A stretch of 64,000 nucleotides of DNA from contig NZ_LQBK01000003.1 of the NCBI RefSeq assembly GCF_001483755.1, positions 62,001 through 126,000 on the forward strand. Reading direction: 5' to 3'. Source of the DNA: Kocuria rosea subsp. polaris. Lineage in GTDB: Bacteria; Actinomycetota; Actinomycetes; Actinomycetales; Micrococcaceae. Positions 44,116 to 56,840 of the stretch are shown here, one piece after another. Positions within the stretch are counted from its first letter, which is position 1; each line of letters opens with the position of its first letter. The translations under genes and the position numbers were made by a program. Under the pieces are notes generated by a model. The model was not told where the DNA came from and did not search any database. It saw only the letters and a program-made list of their open reading frames with translations.

Positions 44116-44121
44116 TACAGT
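44116..44121 (+). promoter_or_regulatory. -10 box of the lipoprotein gene
   Basis: TACAGT lies 35 bp before the ATG at 44157, leaving a normal short leader with GCAGAGG as a weak Shine-Dalgarno. Confidence 0.45.
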
Positions 44122-44156
44122 GGAGATCCCGCCCCCCAGCGAAGCAGAGGCACCTC

Positions 44157-44906
44157 ATGAGCACGAAGGCCGTCGTCACCAGTCTGTTCATCGCCACCGG
44201 TCTCGCCCTGGCCGGCTGCGCCGGCGATCCCCCGGCCCAGGAGAGCACTCCGGCCGCCCGGACCTCGCCCTCCCCCTCGGACACCGTTCGGGGGACAACG
44301 CCGGAGCCGACCTCCGAGCCGGCCACTGGGACGACCCCCGCACCGACCCCCGAGCCGACCACTGAGCCGGCCCCCGAGCCGGACGAGGACTCCGAGCCTC
44401 AGCCCGAGGACGCTCCCCCGGCGGCCGAGGAGCCCGGTCCCGCCGATCCGTGGGCCGCGTTCGCCGCCACTCCCGAGGGACAGCCGTACACCGGGACCGT
44501 GACCAGGGTCGAGCAGCAGGCGGTCCAGGGCGGCGGACTCGCGCACCGCCTCACCGCGGACACGAACGACCGCGCCGTCGCCGTCGAGATCTGCGGTGCC
44601 TACCAGTCCGCGATGGGCACCGGCCAGGACCGGATCGACGTCGTCGACACGGTCGGCCAGCTCCTGGCCTTCGCCCCGGGCGGACCCGGGAGCTGCCAGG
44701 TGCAGGTGAACACCGACGTGGGAGCGGTGCCGTTCCCGGAGAAGTTCAGCTATGACGAGGCCCTGGCCGCGTGGCGGAGCGGCGTGCCCTACTACGACGC
44801 CTTCTGCGTCAACTACGACCCGGTGACGGAGGCCGGCGTCGCGCAGTGCACGGGCATCGAGAACGGCACCGTGGACAGCGTGACCGGGGAGTACATCGGC
44901 GGCTGA
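44157..44906 (+). CDS. Lipoprotein, unknown function
   Basis: The 249-residue product has a lipoprotein signal peptide with lipobox LALAGC (Cys21), a long Pro/Glu/Thr spacer (residues 22-95), and a C-terminal domain of about 150 residues with GTVTRVEQQAVQGGG, LTADTNDRAVAVEICGAYQSAMG, PGSCQVQVNTDVGA, YYDAFCVNYDPVTEAGVAQC. Four cysteines in that domain suggest two disulfides outside the cell. I do not recognise the family. It is divergent from the small membrane protein gene and unlinked to the next gene. Confidence 0.82.
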   Translation: MSTKAVVTSLFIATGLALAGCAGDPPAQESTPAARTSPSPSDTVRGTTPEPTSEPATGTTPAPTPEPTTEPAPEPDEDSEPQPEDAPPAAEEPGPADPWAAFAATPEGQPYTGTVTRVEQQAVQGGGLAHRLTADTNDRAVAVEICGAYQSAMGTGQDRIDVVDTVGQLLAFAPGGPGSCQVQVNTDVGAVPFPEKFSYDEALAAWRSGVPYYDAFCVNYDPVTEAGVAQCTGIENGTVDSVTGEYIGG

Positions 44907-44959
44907 CCACCCGCCGGCCCGTGCGCCCGGACCCGGCAGCTCGCAGGGTGCGGGCGCCG

Positions 44960-45130
44960 GGGGCGAGGCGCGGCAGGCCCGGCAGGAGGTGACCCGGGCA
45001 GCTCAGGTCCCGCGTCAGGTCGTGCAGGGGCCGAAGTCGTCCGGGGGCGAGGCGCGCAGGCCCGGCAGGAGGTGGCCCAGGCGCCTCAGGTCCCGCAGTA
45101 GGTCTTGTAGGGGCCGAAGTCGTCCGGGGG
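44960..45130. repeat. Tandem duplication of about 84 bp at the 3-prime end of selO
   Basis: The stretch around 45045-45128, which covers the last codons and stop of selO plus downstream bases, is repeated at about 44961-45044 with roughly 12 differences and one indel. Shared anchors are GGCGAGGCGCG, CAGGCCCGGCAGGAGGTG and GGGGCCGAAGTCGTCCGGG. The outer copy is degenerate selO 3-prime sequence (DDFGP followed by an early stop). Confidence 0.88.
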
Positions 45131-46549
45131 CCCGGCGGCCCAGCGCTCCAGGCCGGGGCGTTCGTCGTAGGGAGCGGTCACCGCCTCCAGGAGCCGCCCC
45201 AAGGGGTCGAGGTCGCCCTCGGCGGCCGCGGAGAGGGCCTCCTCCACCAGGTGGTTGCGGGGGATGTAGACGGGGTTCACGCGGTCCATCGCCTCGGGGT
45301 CGGGGCCCACGGCCCGCCAGCGTTCGGCCCAGGCGTCGAACCCCCGCCGGTCGAGGAACAGGTCCCGCGCGGCGTGCGCGCCGGTCCGGGCGGTCCTGCC
45401 CAGGGCGCGGAAGAACGCCGTCCAGTCGACGCGGTCCTGCTGGAGCAGCACGAGCAGGTCGTCGACCAGGGACGAGGCGACGTCGTCGTCGAGGTCCTGG
45501 GGCAGCCCGAGCTTCGCCCGCATGCCCGCCGACCACGCCGCGCTGTACTGCCGCGGGAACGCCTCGAGCGCTTCCTCCGCCAGGGACACCGCCCGGTCCT
45601 GGTCCTCGTGGAGCAGCGGCAGCATGGCCTCGGCGAGCCGGGCGAGGTTCCACTGCGCGGCCACCGGCTGGTTGCGGTAGGCGTAGCGCCCACCGCGGTC
45701 GACCGAGCTGTAGACCGCGGCCGGGTCGAACGCGTCCAGGAACGCGCACGGCCCGTAGTCGATGGTCTCCCCCGAGACGGTCGTGTTGTCGGTGTTCATC
45801 ACCCCGTGCACGAACCCGAGGAGCATCCAGCGGGCCACCAGTGACGCCTGGGCGGCCACCACCGCCTCGAACAGCGCGAGATGCGGGTGCTCGGCACCGG
45901 CGACGCCGGGGTGGTGGCGGGCGACGGCGTGGTCGGCGAGCCGGCGCAGGACGTCGATGTCGCCCGTGGCCCGGGCGTACTGGAAGGTGCCCACGCGCAG
46001 GTGGCTGCTCGCCACCCGGGCGAGCACGGCTCCCGGCAGCAGGCTCTCGCGGCGCACCTGCCGCCCCGTGGCCACCACGGCGAGGGACCGGGTCGTGGGC
46101 ACGCCGAGGGCGTGCATCGCCTCGCTCAGGACGTACTCGCGCAGCATCGGGCCGACCGCCGCGAGACCGTCGGCCCCGCGGGCGAAGGGTGTCCGTCCGA
46201 TGCCTTTGAGGTGCAGGTCGCGGCGTCGGCCACCGGCGTCCACCAGCTCGCCCAGCAGGAGGGCGCGCCCGTCGCCGAGGCTCGGGGAGTACCAGCCGAA
46301 CTGGTGCCCGGAGTAGGCCTGCGCGACCGGCACGGCCCCCTGCGGCACCAGGTTGCCGATCAGCAGTCGGACGCCCTCCGCACTCCGCAGCCACTCCGGG
46401 TCCAGGCCCAGCTCGGCGGCCAGGGGCTCGTTGAGGACCAGCAGCCGGGGGGCGGCGACGTCGTCGGCCTGCCAGGGCACGGACAGCTCCCCCAGTTCCT
46501 GGGCGAAGCGGCTCTCGAGGACGACGGCGGACAGGGGTTGGGTGCTCAC
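45086..46549 (-). CDS. selO: SelO/YdiU-family protein adenylyltransferase
   Basis: SelO is a pseudokinase-fold enzyme that transfers AMP to Ser/Thr/Tyr of proteins, in bacteria linked to redox stress. The 487-residue product from GTG 46549 has [75 protein letters not shown], the catalytic-loop region [30 protein letters not shown], and the C-terminal TYCGT with Cys in the position that is selenocysteine in eukaryotes. Length is typical. Its 3-prime end is duplicated downstream. It stands alone. Confidence 0.95.
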   Translation of the reverse strand: MSTQPLSAVVLESRFAQELGELSVPWQADDVAAPRLLVLNEPLAAELGLDPEWLRSAEGVRLLIGNLVPQGAVPVAQAYSGHQFGWYSPSLGDGRALLLGELVDAGGRRRDLHLKGIGRTPFARGADGLAAVGPMLREYVLSEAMHALGVPTTRSLAVVATGRQVRRESLLPGAVLARVASSHLRVGTFQYARATGDIDVLRRLADHAVARHHPGVAGAEHPHLALFEAVVAAQASLVARWMLLGFVHGVMNTDNTTVSGETIDYGPCAFLDAFDPAAVYSSVDRGGRYAYRNQPVAAQWNLARLAEAMLPLLHEDQDRAVSLAEEALEAFPRQYSAAWSAGMRAKLGLPQDLDDDVASSLVDDLLVLLQQDRVDWTAFFRALGRTARTGAHAARDLFLDRRGFDAWAERWRAVGPDPEAMDRVNPVYIPRNHLVEEALSAAAEGDLDPLGRLLEAVTAPYDERPGLERWAAGPPDDFGPYKTYCGT

Positions 46550-46600
46550 ACCGTCCACGCTACCCGGCGGATCCGGCGCTGCCGATGGGCCCGCGCAGTC

Positions 46601-46706
46601 CGGGCCGCACCGCGGGGCCGGGAACGCACCGCGGGATGCGGGCCCCACCGTGGGGCCGGTACCGCACCCCGCGGGCCCCACCGTGGCGCCGGTGCCGCAC
46701 CCCGGA
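46601..46706. repeat. About three copies of a 33-bp GC-rich unit
   Basis: Blocks of GGGCCCCACCGTG joined to GGGGCCGGTACCGCACC recur at about 33-bp spacing between the methyltransferase stop (46707) and the selO start (46549). Copies are imperfect. Confidence 0.7.
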
Positions 46707-47321
46707 TCAGTGCCGCGCCGCAGGCCGCAGCACGGCCACCAGGAAGTCGCTGTCCTCCCGGAACGGGCGAAGGTCCCAGGTCGAGAGCAGCAGCTCGGGC
46801 TCGAGCCCGGCCCGCTCGGCGTCCCGCAGGAACTCCGGGAACGGGTAGCCGCGCCCCGCCCCGAAGCCCACGGCGGCCCGCCCGTCGGCGGTCAGGTGGC
46901 GGTGGAAGCGTCGCAGCACCTCGGTGCGCGTGCTGGGGGCCAGGAAGGCCATCACGTTGCCGGCGCACACCACGGCGTCGAAGGGCTCGGGCACGCCACG
47001 GGCCGGCAGGTCCAGCTCCGCGAGATCCCCGACGAGCCACCGGGGGCCGGGGTGGTCCTCCTGCGCGGCGGCGACCAGGGCGGGGTCGACGTCGACCCCG
47101 ACGACGGTGTGCCCGCTGCGGTGCAGGTGTCCGCCCAGCCGGCCGGGCCCGCATCCGGCGTCGAGGATCCGCGAGCCGGGCGGGACCATCGCCTCGACCA
47201 GCCGGGCCTCCCCCACGATGTCCGCGCCGGCGGCGGCCATGGCCCGGAACCGCTCGACGTACCACGAGGAGTGCCCGGGATCCGCGCGCACCTTCTGCAT
47301 CCACATGCTCTGTTCCACCAC
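46707..47321 (-). CDS. Class I SAM-dependent methyltransferase
   Basis: The 204-residue product has motif I ([15 protein letters not shown], residues 52-66), the post-I acidic residue ([11 protein letters not shown]), motif for adenine ([10 protein letters not shown]), motif IV-like [16 protein letters not shown], and the later [13 protein letters not shown]. The N-terminus ([23 protein letters not shown]) is the common small-molecule methyltransferase cap. The substrate is unknown. Its start ATG 47321 is 60 bp downstream of the regulator stop on the same strand. Confidence 0.92.
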   Translation of the reverse strand: MVEQSMWMQKVRADPGHSSWYVERFRAMAAAGADIVGEARLVEAMVPPGSRILDAGCGPGRLGGHLHRSGHTVVGVDVDPALVAAAQEDHPGPRWLVGDLAELDLPARGVPEPFDAVVCAGNVMAFLAPSTRTEVLRRFHRHLTADGRAAVGFGAGRGYPFPEFLRDAERAGLEPELLLSTWDLRPFREDSDFLVAVLRPAARH

Positions 47322-47382
47322 CCCGCCAGGGTACCGCCCGCCGGGTGGTGCCCTGCCGCGTGGTCGGAGGGGTGGGTGCGCA

Positions 47383-48558
47383 TCACGGTTCCGGTGGCCA
47401 CAGGCGTGCGAGCCGGGCCACGCGGAGCCCGACGTGGAGCTCGCTGCGGGTCCGCCCGTCGTCGAGGTCCAGGTCGAGGCGCTCCTTGAGCCGATCCAGC
47501 CGGTAGTAGAACGTCGACCGGTGGATGTGCAGCGCGGCGGCCGTTCGCTGCGCGTCGGCCCCGCAGTCGAGGTAGGTCTCCAGCGTCCGCAGCAGCTCGG
47601 GGCGCAGGCCGGCGGCGAGGACCCGGCGCACCTGCAGCGGCAGGTCGTCGGCCGTCAGCCGCTCGAGCGGCAGCATCGCCAGCAGCCCGTCCAGCCCGGC
47701 GTCGTCCCAGGTGCTGACCGGCCCGTGCGCGAGGGGATCCAGCCACAGGGTGCGCCACGTGCGGCGCGCGAGGCGGTACGAGCGGTGCACGTCCAGCAGG
47801 CCGTCGACCACGGGGCCGATGCCGGCGCGCACCGTGGCCACGTCCGGCCGGGCGAGGATGCGCGCCAGGCGGGGCACGACCACGGGCCGGGGGAAGACGA
47901 GGACACCGGTGCCGTCGTCGAAGGTCGAGCCCACCACCGACGCGGTCGAGCTCCTGGCCACGAAGTCGAGGGTCCGGTGCACGGCCAGCACGGTCCGGCC
48001 CGTCTCGTCCGGTGCGGCCGCGAGCGGGTCCGTGCCGAGGACCACGGCGCAGTACTGCCGCGACGCGCCCAGGAGACCTTCTCCCACGAGGGCCTCGGCG
48101 GCTCCCGGCCGGCGCGCCGGATCGCCCGCGACGAGGGCCGTGAGCAGGGTCCGTGCCCGGTCCCGGTCCCGCGCCGCGTAGAGGGTCCGCAGGGACAGCA
48201 GCACGCCGAGCACGGGCGCCTCGCCGACCAGCGTCCGGACCACGTCGGCGGACGGTGACCGCGGACCCTCCAGGACGGTGAGCAGGAGCCCGACACGGTG
48301 GCGGTGGTCGTGCAGCGCGATGACCAGGCACCGGCCCAGCTCCGGGACGTCCTCGATGGCGAAGCCCTCGGGACCGGCGGCGGGAACGTCCCACGAGTCG
48401 CTGTGGGCGAGCGCGGCGGAGAGCCGGCGCCGATCGTCGTCGGACTCGTGGATCGACCAGGCGACCACGCGCATCGCGGAGTCGAGGACGATCAGCCGGC
48501 GGCCGGCTCGTTCGGAGAGGTCCTGGAGCAGGTCGTCCAGGTCGGGGGTCCGGTCCAC
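47383..48558 (-). CDS. PucR-type transcriptional regulator (CdaR/PucR C-terminal HTH)
   Basis: The 391-residue product (start GTG 48558; longer starts to 48723 add low-complexity residues) has an N-terminal sensory region with RRLIVLDSAMRVVAWS, a middle GGDEF-like domain (YCAVVLGTDPL...VLVFPRPVVV, VRAGIGPVVDGLLDVHRSYRLARRTWRTL), and the C-terminal PucR helix-turn-helix with LLRTLETYLDCGADAQRTAAALHIHRSTFYYRLDRL. It is divergent from an FAD monooxygenase; a 19-bp near-perfect palindrome lies in the gap. It probably activates that gene in response to an aromatic or purine-type compound. Confidence 0.9.
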   Translation of the reverse strand: MDRTPDLDDLLQDLSERAGRRLIVLDSAMRVVAWSIHESDDDRRRLSAALAHSDSWDVPAAGPEGFAIEDVPELGRCLVIALHDHRHRVGLLLTVLEGPRSPSADVVRTLVGEAPVLGVLLSLRTLYAARDRDRARTLLTALVAGDPARRPGAAEALVGEGLLGASRQYCAVVLGTDPLAAAPDETGRTVLAVHRTLDFVARSSTASVVGSTFDDGTGVLVFPRPVVVPRLARILARPDVATVRAGIGPVVDGLLDVHRSYRLARRTWRTLWLDPLAHGPVSTWDDAGLDGLLAMLPLERLTADDLPLQVRRVLAAGLRPELLRTLETYLDCGADAQRTAAALHIHRSTFYYRLDRLKERLDLDLDDGRTRSELHVGLRVARLARLWPPEP

Positions 48559-48631
48559 GGGTGGTCGGTGGCTCCTCGGGTGCGGTGGGCGGTGGGTGGA
48601 CGGTCGCGCGCCGCGGGGGGCCCGACCGCCC

Positions 48632-48650
48632 GTCGGACACGGTGTCCGAC
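48632..48650. promoter_or_regulatory. Palindromic operator between the PucR-type regulator and the FAD monooxygenase
   Basis: GTCGGACAC-G-GTGTCCGAC (48632-48650) is a perfect 9-bp inverted repeat around one base. It is the only strong palindrome in the divergent gap, 73 bp from the regulator start and 162 bp before the oxygenase start. A shared operator is the natural reading. Confidence 0.65.
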
Positions 48651-48812
48651 GAATCGGCACGATCTTCCCACAGCCGTCCGAAGAGGGTGACGGCGTGCAC
48701 TGGCTACGGTCGGAGCAGGACACCCCGAGAAGCGGAGCGAGAGGTGGAGCACGAGCTCCGCGGCACGAGCTCCGCGGCAGGAACGGCTGAGCACGAGGAG
48801 AGAGGACAACGG

Positions 48813-50018
48813 ATGACGACCACCGGGAGGCGCATCGCCGTCGTCGGCGCGGGCATCGGCGGGCTGACGCTGGCCATCGAGCTGCGCCGCCGCGGCCTCG
48901 AGGTCGAGGTGTACGAGGCGGCCGGGGAGCTGCGCGAGGTGGGGGCCGCCGTGGCGCTGTCCGCCAACGCGACCCGCTTCTTCCTGGAGCGGTTCGGGCT
49001 GGAGGAACGGCTGAGCGCCCGGTGGGCGGAGGTCGAGGCGCTGGTCTTCCGCGACGGTCGGGACGGCCGGCTGATCGGCCGGCACGGCACGGGCTACCGC
49101 GAGCGCTTCGGCGCCCCGTACGTGGGGATCCACCGCGCCGACCTGCAGCAGATCCTCTCCGGAGCCCTCGGGACGGACGGCCTGCACCTGAGCAAGCGCA
49201 TGGTCGACGTCGACGACGACGGCGCGGCCGCGGTGCTGCGCTTCGAGGACGGCAGCACGGCCGAGGCCGACCTGGTCATCGGCGCGGACGGCGCCCGCTC
49301 CACCACCCGGCGGCTGCTGCTGGGCTACGACGACGCGCTGTACTCCGGCACCAGCGCCTCCCGGGGCATCGTGCCGCCCGAGGCGCTGTCCGAGCTGCCG
49401 GACCCCGGGGCCATCCAGTTCTGGACGGGCCCCGGCGCGCACCTGCTCCACTATCCCATCGGCGGCGGGGACCAGAACTTCTTCCTCGTGGAGCGCGCGC
49501 CCTCGCCCTGGCCGCACCGGCGCTGGGTCGTGCCGGTCGAGGACGGGTCCCACCTCGAGCGGTTCCGCGACTGGCACCCGGCGGTCCGGCAGATGGTCTC
49601 GGCCGTGCCGGTCACCGAGCGCTGGGCCCTGTTCCACCGCCCGCCCCTGTCCCGCTGGTCCCGCGGCCGCGTGACGCTGCTGGGCGACGCCGCCCACGCG
49701 CTCGTGCCGCACCACGGGCAGGGCGCCAACCAGTCGATCGAGGACGCGATCGTGCTGGCCGACCAGTTGGCCGGGAGCGCCGACTGGGACGCGGCGCGGG
49801 AGCAGTACGAGCGGCTGCGCCGGGGGCGGACCCGCAAGGTGCAGTACGCCTCGATCACCACCGCCGACGTGCTGCACCTGCCCGACGGTGAACGGGCCGA
49901 CGAGCGCAACGCCCGGCTGGGCCGTCCCGGGGTCGTCGACCGGCACCTCGCGTGGATCCACGGCTTCCGCGCCGACGTCGACGTGCCCGACGAGGCCGGC
50001 GGCGGAACCTGGCTCTGA
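48813..50018 (+). CDS. FAD-dependent aromatic-ring monooxygenase (salicylate hydroxylase type)
   Basis: Such enzymes hydroxylate aromatic acids with NAD(P)H and O2. The 401-residue product has the GxGxxG FAD site (VGAGIGGLTL, residues 11-20), the glutamate EVYEAAGEL, the middle DG motif (LVIGADGARSTTR), and the GD motif (VTLLGDAAHALVPHHGQGANQSIEDAIVLAD). The first part resembles salicylate or 3-hydroxybenzoate 6-hydroxylases. The substrate is not certain. It is divergent from the PucR-type regulator, which fits substrate-induced control, and precedes the rox promoter by 92 bp. Confidence 0.92.
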   Translation: MTTTGRRIAVVGAGIGGLTLAIELRRRGLEVEVYEAAGELREVGAAVALSANATRFFLERFGLEERLSARWAEVEALVFRDGRDGRLIGRHGTGYRERFGAPYVGIHRADLQQILSGALGTDGLHLSKRMVDVDDDGAAAVLRFEDGSTAEADLVIGADGARSTTRRLLLGYDDALYSGTSASRGIVPPEALSELPDPGAIQFWTGPGAHLLHYPIGGGDQNFFLVERAPSPWPHRRWVVPVEDGSHLERFRDWHPAVRQMVSAVPVTERWALFHRPPLSRWSRGRVTLLGDAAHALVPHHGQGANQSIEDAIVLADQLAGSADWDAAREQYERLRRGRTRKVQYASITTADVLHLPDGERADERNARLGRPGVVDRHLAWIHGFRADVDVPDEAGGGTWL

Positions 50019-50110
50019 GCCGCTCGACGCCCGGGCCGCAACGGGGGCCGGTGCCGTCCCGGCCGGGGCCGTGCGTGGTTGCTCGTCACTCCCAACGTAC
50101 AGCGGCGCGG

Positions 50111-50130
50111 GGGGCTTGCGGCAAGACCCC
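50111..50130 (+). promoter_or_regulatory. Rifamycin-associated element (RAE) upstream of rox
   Basis: GGGGCTTGC-GG-CAAGACCCC (50111-50130) differs at one base (A for G at position 16) from the RAE that I recall from Actinobacteria, GGGGCTTGC-GG-CAAGGCCCC. It lies 57 bp before the rox start. RAE marks rifamycin-inducible resistance genes. TTGCGG inside it could serve as -35, with CAGAAT (50141-50146) as -10 (19-bp spacer). No second copy was found by eye in this window. Confidence 0.85.
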
Positions 50131-50187
50131 GTGCGCGCCGCAGAATGCTCGGGCCGGGAGCGGGACCTGCGGGCCGAGGAGCAGCAC

Positions 50188-54324
<4,137 letters not shown>

Positions 54325-55353
54325 CTACCAGAGCATGATCGCGGTGTCCCCGGACTGTCCTGCCCAGGCGAGCCGGACGCGCACCACGTACCGCCTTCCC
54401 CGGAAGAGCTTCGCCGACAGGCTGGAGTTGCGGTCCTCCCCGCTGTCGTCGTCGCCGGCGAGGAAGCGCAGCTCGGCGTCGACCTCCTCGAAGAGCACCA
54501 GCGTGGTGTCGGCGGTCCCGAAGGTCGCGACCTGGTACTTCCGCGACGCCTCGGGGGTGATCTCGAAGTCCGCCTGCTCCCCCGGGGCCAGGGTCAGCGG
54601 CGTGGACCGGAACGGTTCGAGGGCCGGGAGCGCGTCCGGCAGCACCGGGTAGAAGGTCCGCACCCATTCCGTGTCCTTGCCCGAGAGACCGCCCGGGGGG
54701 CTGATTCCCGGCTGGTAGCGGGCGGGCTCCTTGATGAGCCCCTCGGAGAACGCGTACTGCATCACCGAGTCGGGATCCCAGGTCGAGCCCTCCACCTCGT
54801 CCTGGCCCAGTTTGCGCAGGACGTTGTGGTGCGTCGTCTCCGGGGACCAGTGGTTCGGTGCCGCGGCGAAGAACTCGTAGACCCTGGCCTCGTCCCACAC
54901 GATTCCGGCGAACGGGTTCTGGTGCTCGTGGGGCAGACCCATCGTGTGGCCGATCTCGTGCAGCGCCGTGGTGCGTCCGTACTCGTCGGTCAGGTCCCAG
55001 CCGAAGTTCATGGTCGGTGCCTGGGTGCCGATGGTCAGGACGTCCCTGCCCACGTAGGACCAGGACCCGTCGGCCTGGTCGAAGGAGATCCTGACCTCCG
55101 CCTCCCCCGGCTCGTCCACCTCCTGGAAGCCGAGGCCGATCCCCAGGTCCTTCCACTCCTGGAACGCGCTCCGCACCGCCTGGCGCTGCGGCTCGGGGCC
55201 CTCGCGGAACGCGTAGTGGAGCACGGTGCCGTTGACCCATTTCTGCGCCATGAGCCGGACGAGCCGCTGCCTGACGGCCACCAGTCCCTCCGGGAGCGGA
55301 CGGACGATGCGAGGCTTGACGGCGCAGTACGGACGAACTGGGGAATCGGTCAT
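54325..55353 (-). CDS. Astacin-type metzincin protease with C-terminal PPC-like domain
   Basis: The 342-residue product starts at ATG 55353. It holds the metzincin zinc motif HEIGHTMGLPHEH (His132, Glu133, His136, His142) with the extra Glu143 typical of astacins, and a Met-turn SVMQY (Met198, Tyr200). The upstream TVLHYAF and ALHEIGH-preceding NFGW segments fit astacin-like folds. The C-terminal part (residues 250-342: LTLAPGEQADFEITPEASRKYQV...VLFEEVDAEL...) is a PPC/DVUA0089-type beta domain. No signal peptide is visible, so its route out of the cell, if any, is unclear. Confidence 0.88.
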   Translation of the reverse strand: MTDSPVRPYCAVKPRIVRPLPEGLVAVRQRLVRLMAQKWVNGTVLHYAFREGPEPQRQAVRSAFQEWKDLGIGLGFQEVDEPGEAEVRISFDQADGSWSYVGRDVLTIGTQAPTMNFGWDLTDEYGRTTALHEIGHTMGLPHEHQNPFAGIVWDEARVYEFFAAAPNHWSPETTHHNVLRKLGQDEVEGSTWDPDSVMQYAFSEGLIKEPARYQPGISPPGGLSGKDTEWVRTFYPVLPDALPALEPFRSTPLTLAPGEQADFEITPEASRKYQVATFGTADTTLVLFEEVDAELRFLAGDDDSGEDRNSSLSAKLFRGRRYVVRVRLAWAGQSGDTAIMLW

Positions 55354-55774
55354 GGTCGGCTCCTGACACGTGCCTGTCCTGCGATCTCGGATGCCGCACG
55401 GCCACGGCCCGTGCGGCGCCGCCGGAGAATCCCGGCGGCAGTCGTTCCGCGCGGCGCACCGCGAGTGCCGTCGCAGTGATGTGCATCGACACAACCACGG
55501 GCAGGCAGCACGTCCAAGAGGTCGGTCCTCCCCGTGCTGCGGCTGTGATCATGTGACGACAACATGAAGGACCGGGCTCCGACGTGGGACGTTGTGGCGA
55601 GCCTCGGCCCGATGCGCTGCTGGGCGGACGGAGCGGGATGCCGGCTCCGCAGATCTCCGCTGCACGAGTGCACTCTCGTCACATGAAACCGCATGCCGTG
55701 GACTCGTTCCTTCTCCCCCGATCCTTTGCTGTACTGGGCACAGGAATCCGACCTGCCTGAGGGGCGTGGGCTGC
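55354..55774. other. 421-bp divergent region before the patatin gene
   Basis: No gene is supported. CATGT-N7-ACATG (55550-55566) is a short inverted repeat in a slightly AT-richer part (GTGATCATGTGACGACAACATG). TTTGCTGTACTGG at 55725-55737 may be the -10 region of the patatin gene. Confidence 0.45.
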
Positions 55775-56755
55775 ATGGAACAGTTTGCCGACCTGGTGCT
55801 GGAGGGCGGGGGTGTCAAGGGCATCGCCCTGGTGGGGGCCATCGAGGTCCTCGAGGAGCGCGGCTACCGCTTCAAACGAGTGGCCGGCACCTCCGCCGGA
55901 GCCATCGTCGGGGCCCTGGTCGCCGCCGGCGCCCCGGCGAGGAAACTGGTGGACATCATCGGCTCCGTCCAGTACCCCGATTTCCGCGACGGCTCCCGGC
56001 TGACCCGGACCACCGCGGGCAAGGCCGCCGGGATCCTGGCCCGCAACGGCATCTACCTCGGTGAGCACCTTCGCTCCTGGCTGCAGTCCCAGCTCGACGA
56101 CTACGGCGTCACGACCTTCGCCGACCTGCCCTACACGGACGACGAGCGGCCCCCTGCCCCGGAGCGGGCCTTCCGGCTGGTGGTCACCGCCTCGGACATC
56201 AGCAGGGGCCGGCTGCGCTACCTGCCCTGGGACTACGACGAGTTCGGCCGCGACCGGGGCGCCCAGCACGTGGTCGAGGCGGTCCGCGCCTCGATGTCCA
56301 TCCCGTTCTTCTACCGTCCCGTCCGCTGGGACACCGCCGACGGCCGGAAGGCCTGGCTGGTCGACGGCGGAATGCTCTCGAACTATCCCATCAGCGTCTT
56401 CGACGCCCCGGCCGGAACCGCGCCGCGCTGGCCCACCCTGGGCATCAAGCTCTCCGCGCATCCGGACGCGGTCCAGGGCACCAAGTACCCGATCAACGGG
56501 CCGGTGAGCATGAGCCGGGCCATGCTCAAGACCATGACCGGGTTCTACGACCAGATGCACATCGAGTCCTCCGACGCCCAGGCCCGCACGATCTTCGTCG
56601 ACACCGGCGCCATCCGCGCCACCGACTTCAACCTCACCGACGACGACCGGGACTTCCTCTACCAGAACGGGCGCCGGGCCGCCGAGAAGTTCCTCGACGG
56701 CTCAGCCCACCGCCCGCCGTGGGACTTCAGCGCCTACATCGCCGCACACCGCTGA
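55775..56755 (+). CDS. Patatin-like phospholipase
   Basis: Patatin-like proteins are lipid acyl hydrolases with a Ser-Asp dyad. The 326-residue product has GGGVKG (oxyanion hole, residues 11-16), the nucleophile elbow GTSAG (Ser40), and the catalytic Asp in VDGG (Asp198), with the expected MSIPFFYRP and SNYPISVF segments. It has no signal peptide or membrane anchor. Start ATG 55775; a GTG at 55766 is possible. The neighbours (protease, MFS) give no clue to its substrate. In pathogens these are secreted toxins; in this context it is probably a house lipase. Confidence 0.92.
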   Translation: MEQFADLVLEGGGVKGIALVGAIEVLEERGYRFKRVAGTSAGAIVGALVAAGAPARKLVDIIGSVQYPDFRDGSRLTRTTAGKAAGILARNGIYLGEHLRSWLQSQLDDYGVTTFADLPYTDDERPPAPERAFRLVVTASDISRGRLRYLPWDYDEFGRDRGAQHVVEAVRASMSIPFFYRPVRWDTADGRKAWLVDGGMLSNYPISVFDAPAGTAPRWPTLGIKLSAHPDAVQGTKYPINGPVSMSRAMLKTMTGFYDQMHIESSDAQARTIFVDTGAIRATDFNLTDDDRDFLYQNGRRAAEKFLDGSAHRPPWDFSAYIAAHR

Positions 56756-56840
56756 AGCTTCGCCGGCCCTGCCGACCCCGCCGAGCTCGCGGGCCGGCCA
56801 CCGCTCCCGCCGTCGTCCTCGGGGCGGGCTGCCGACACCC

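Noticed and set aside
45086-45100. Selenocysteine in SelO
   Set aside because: The codon before GT-stop is TGC (Cys), so this is the ordinary bacterial Cys form.
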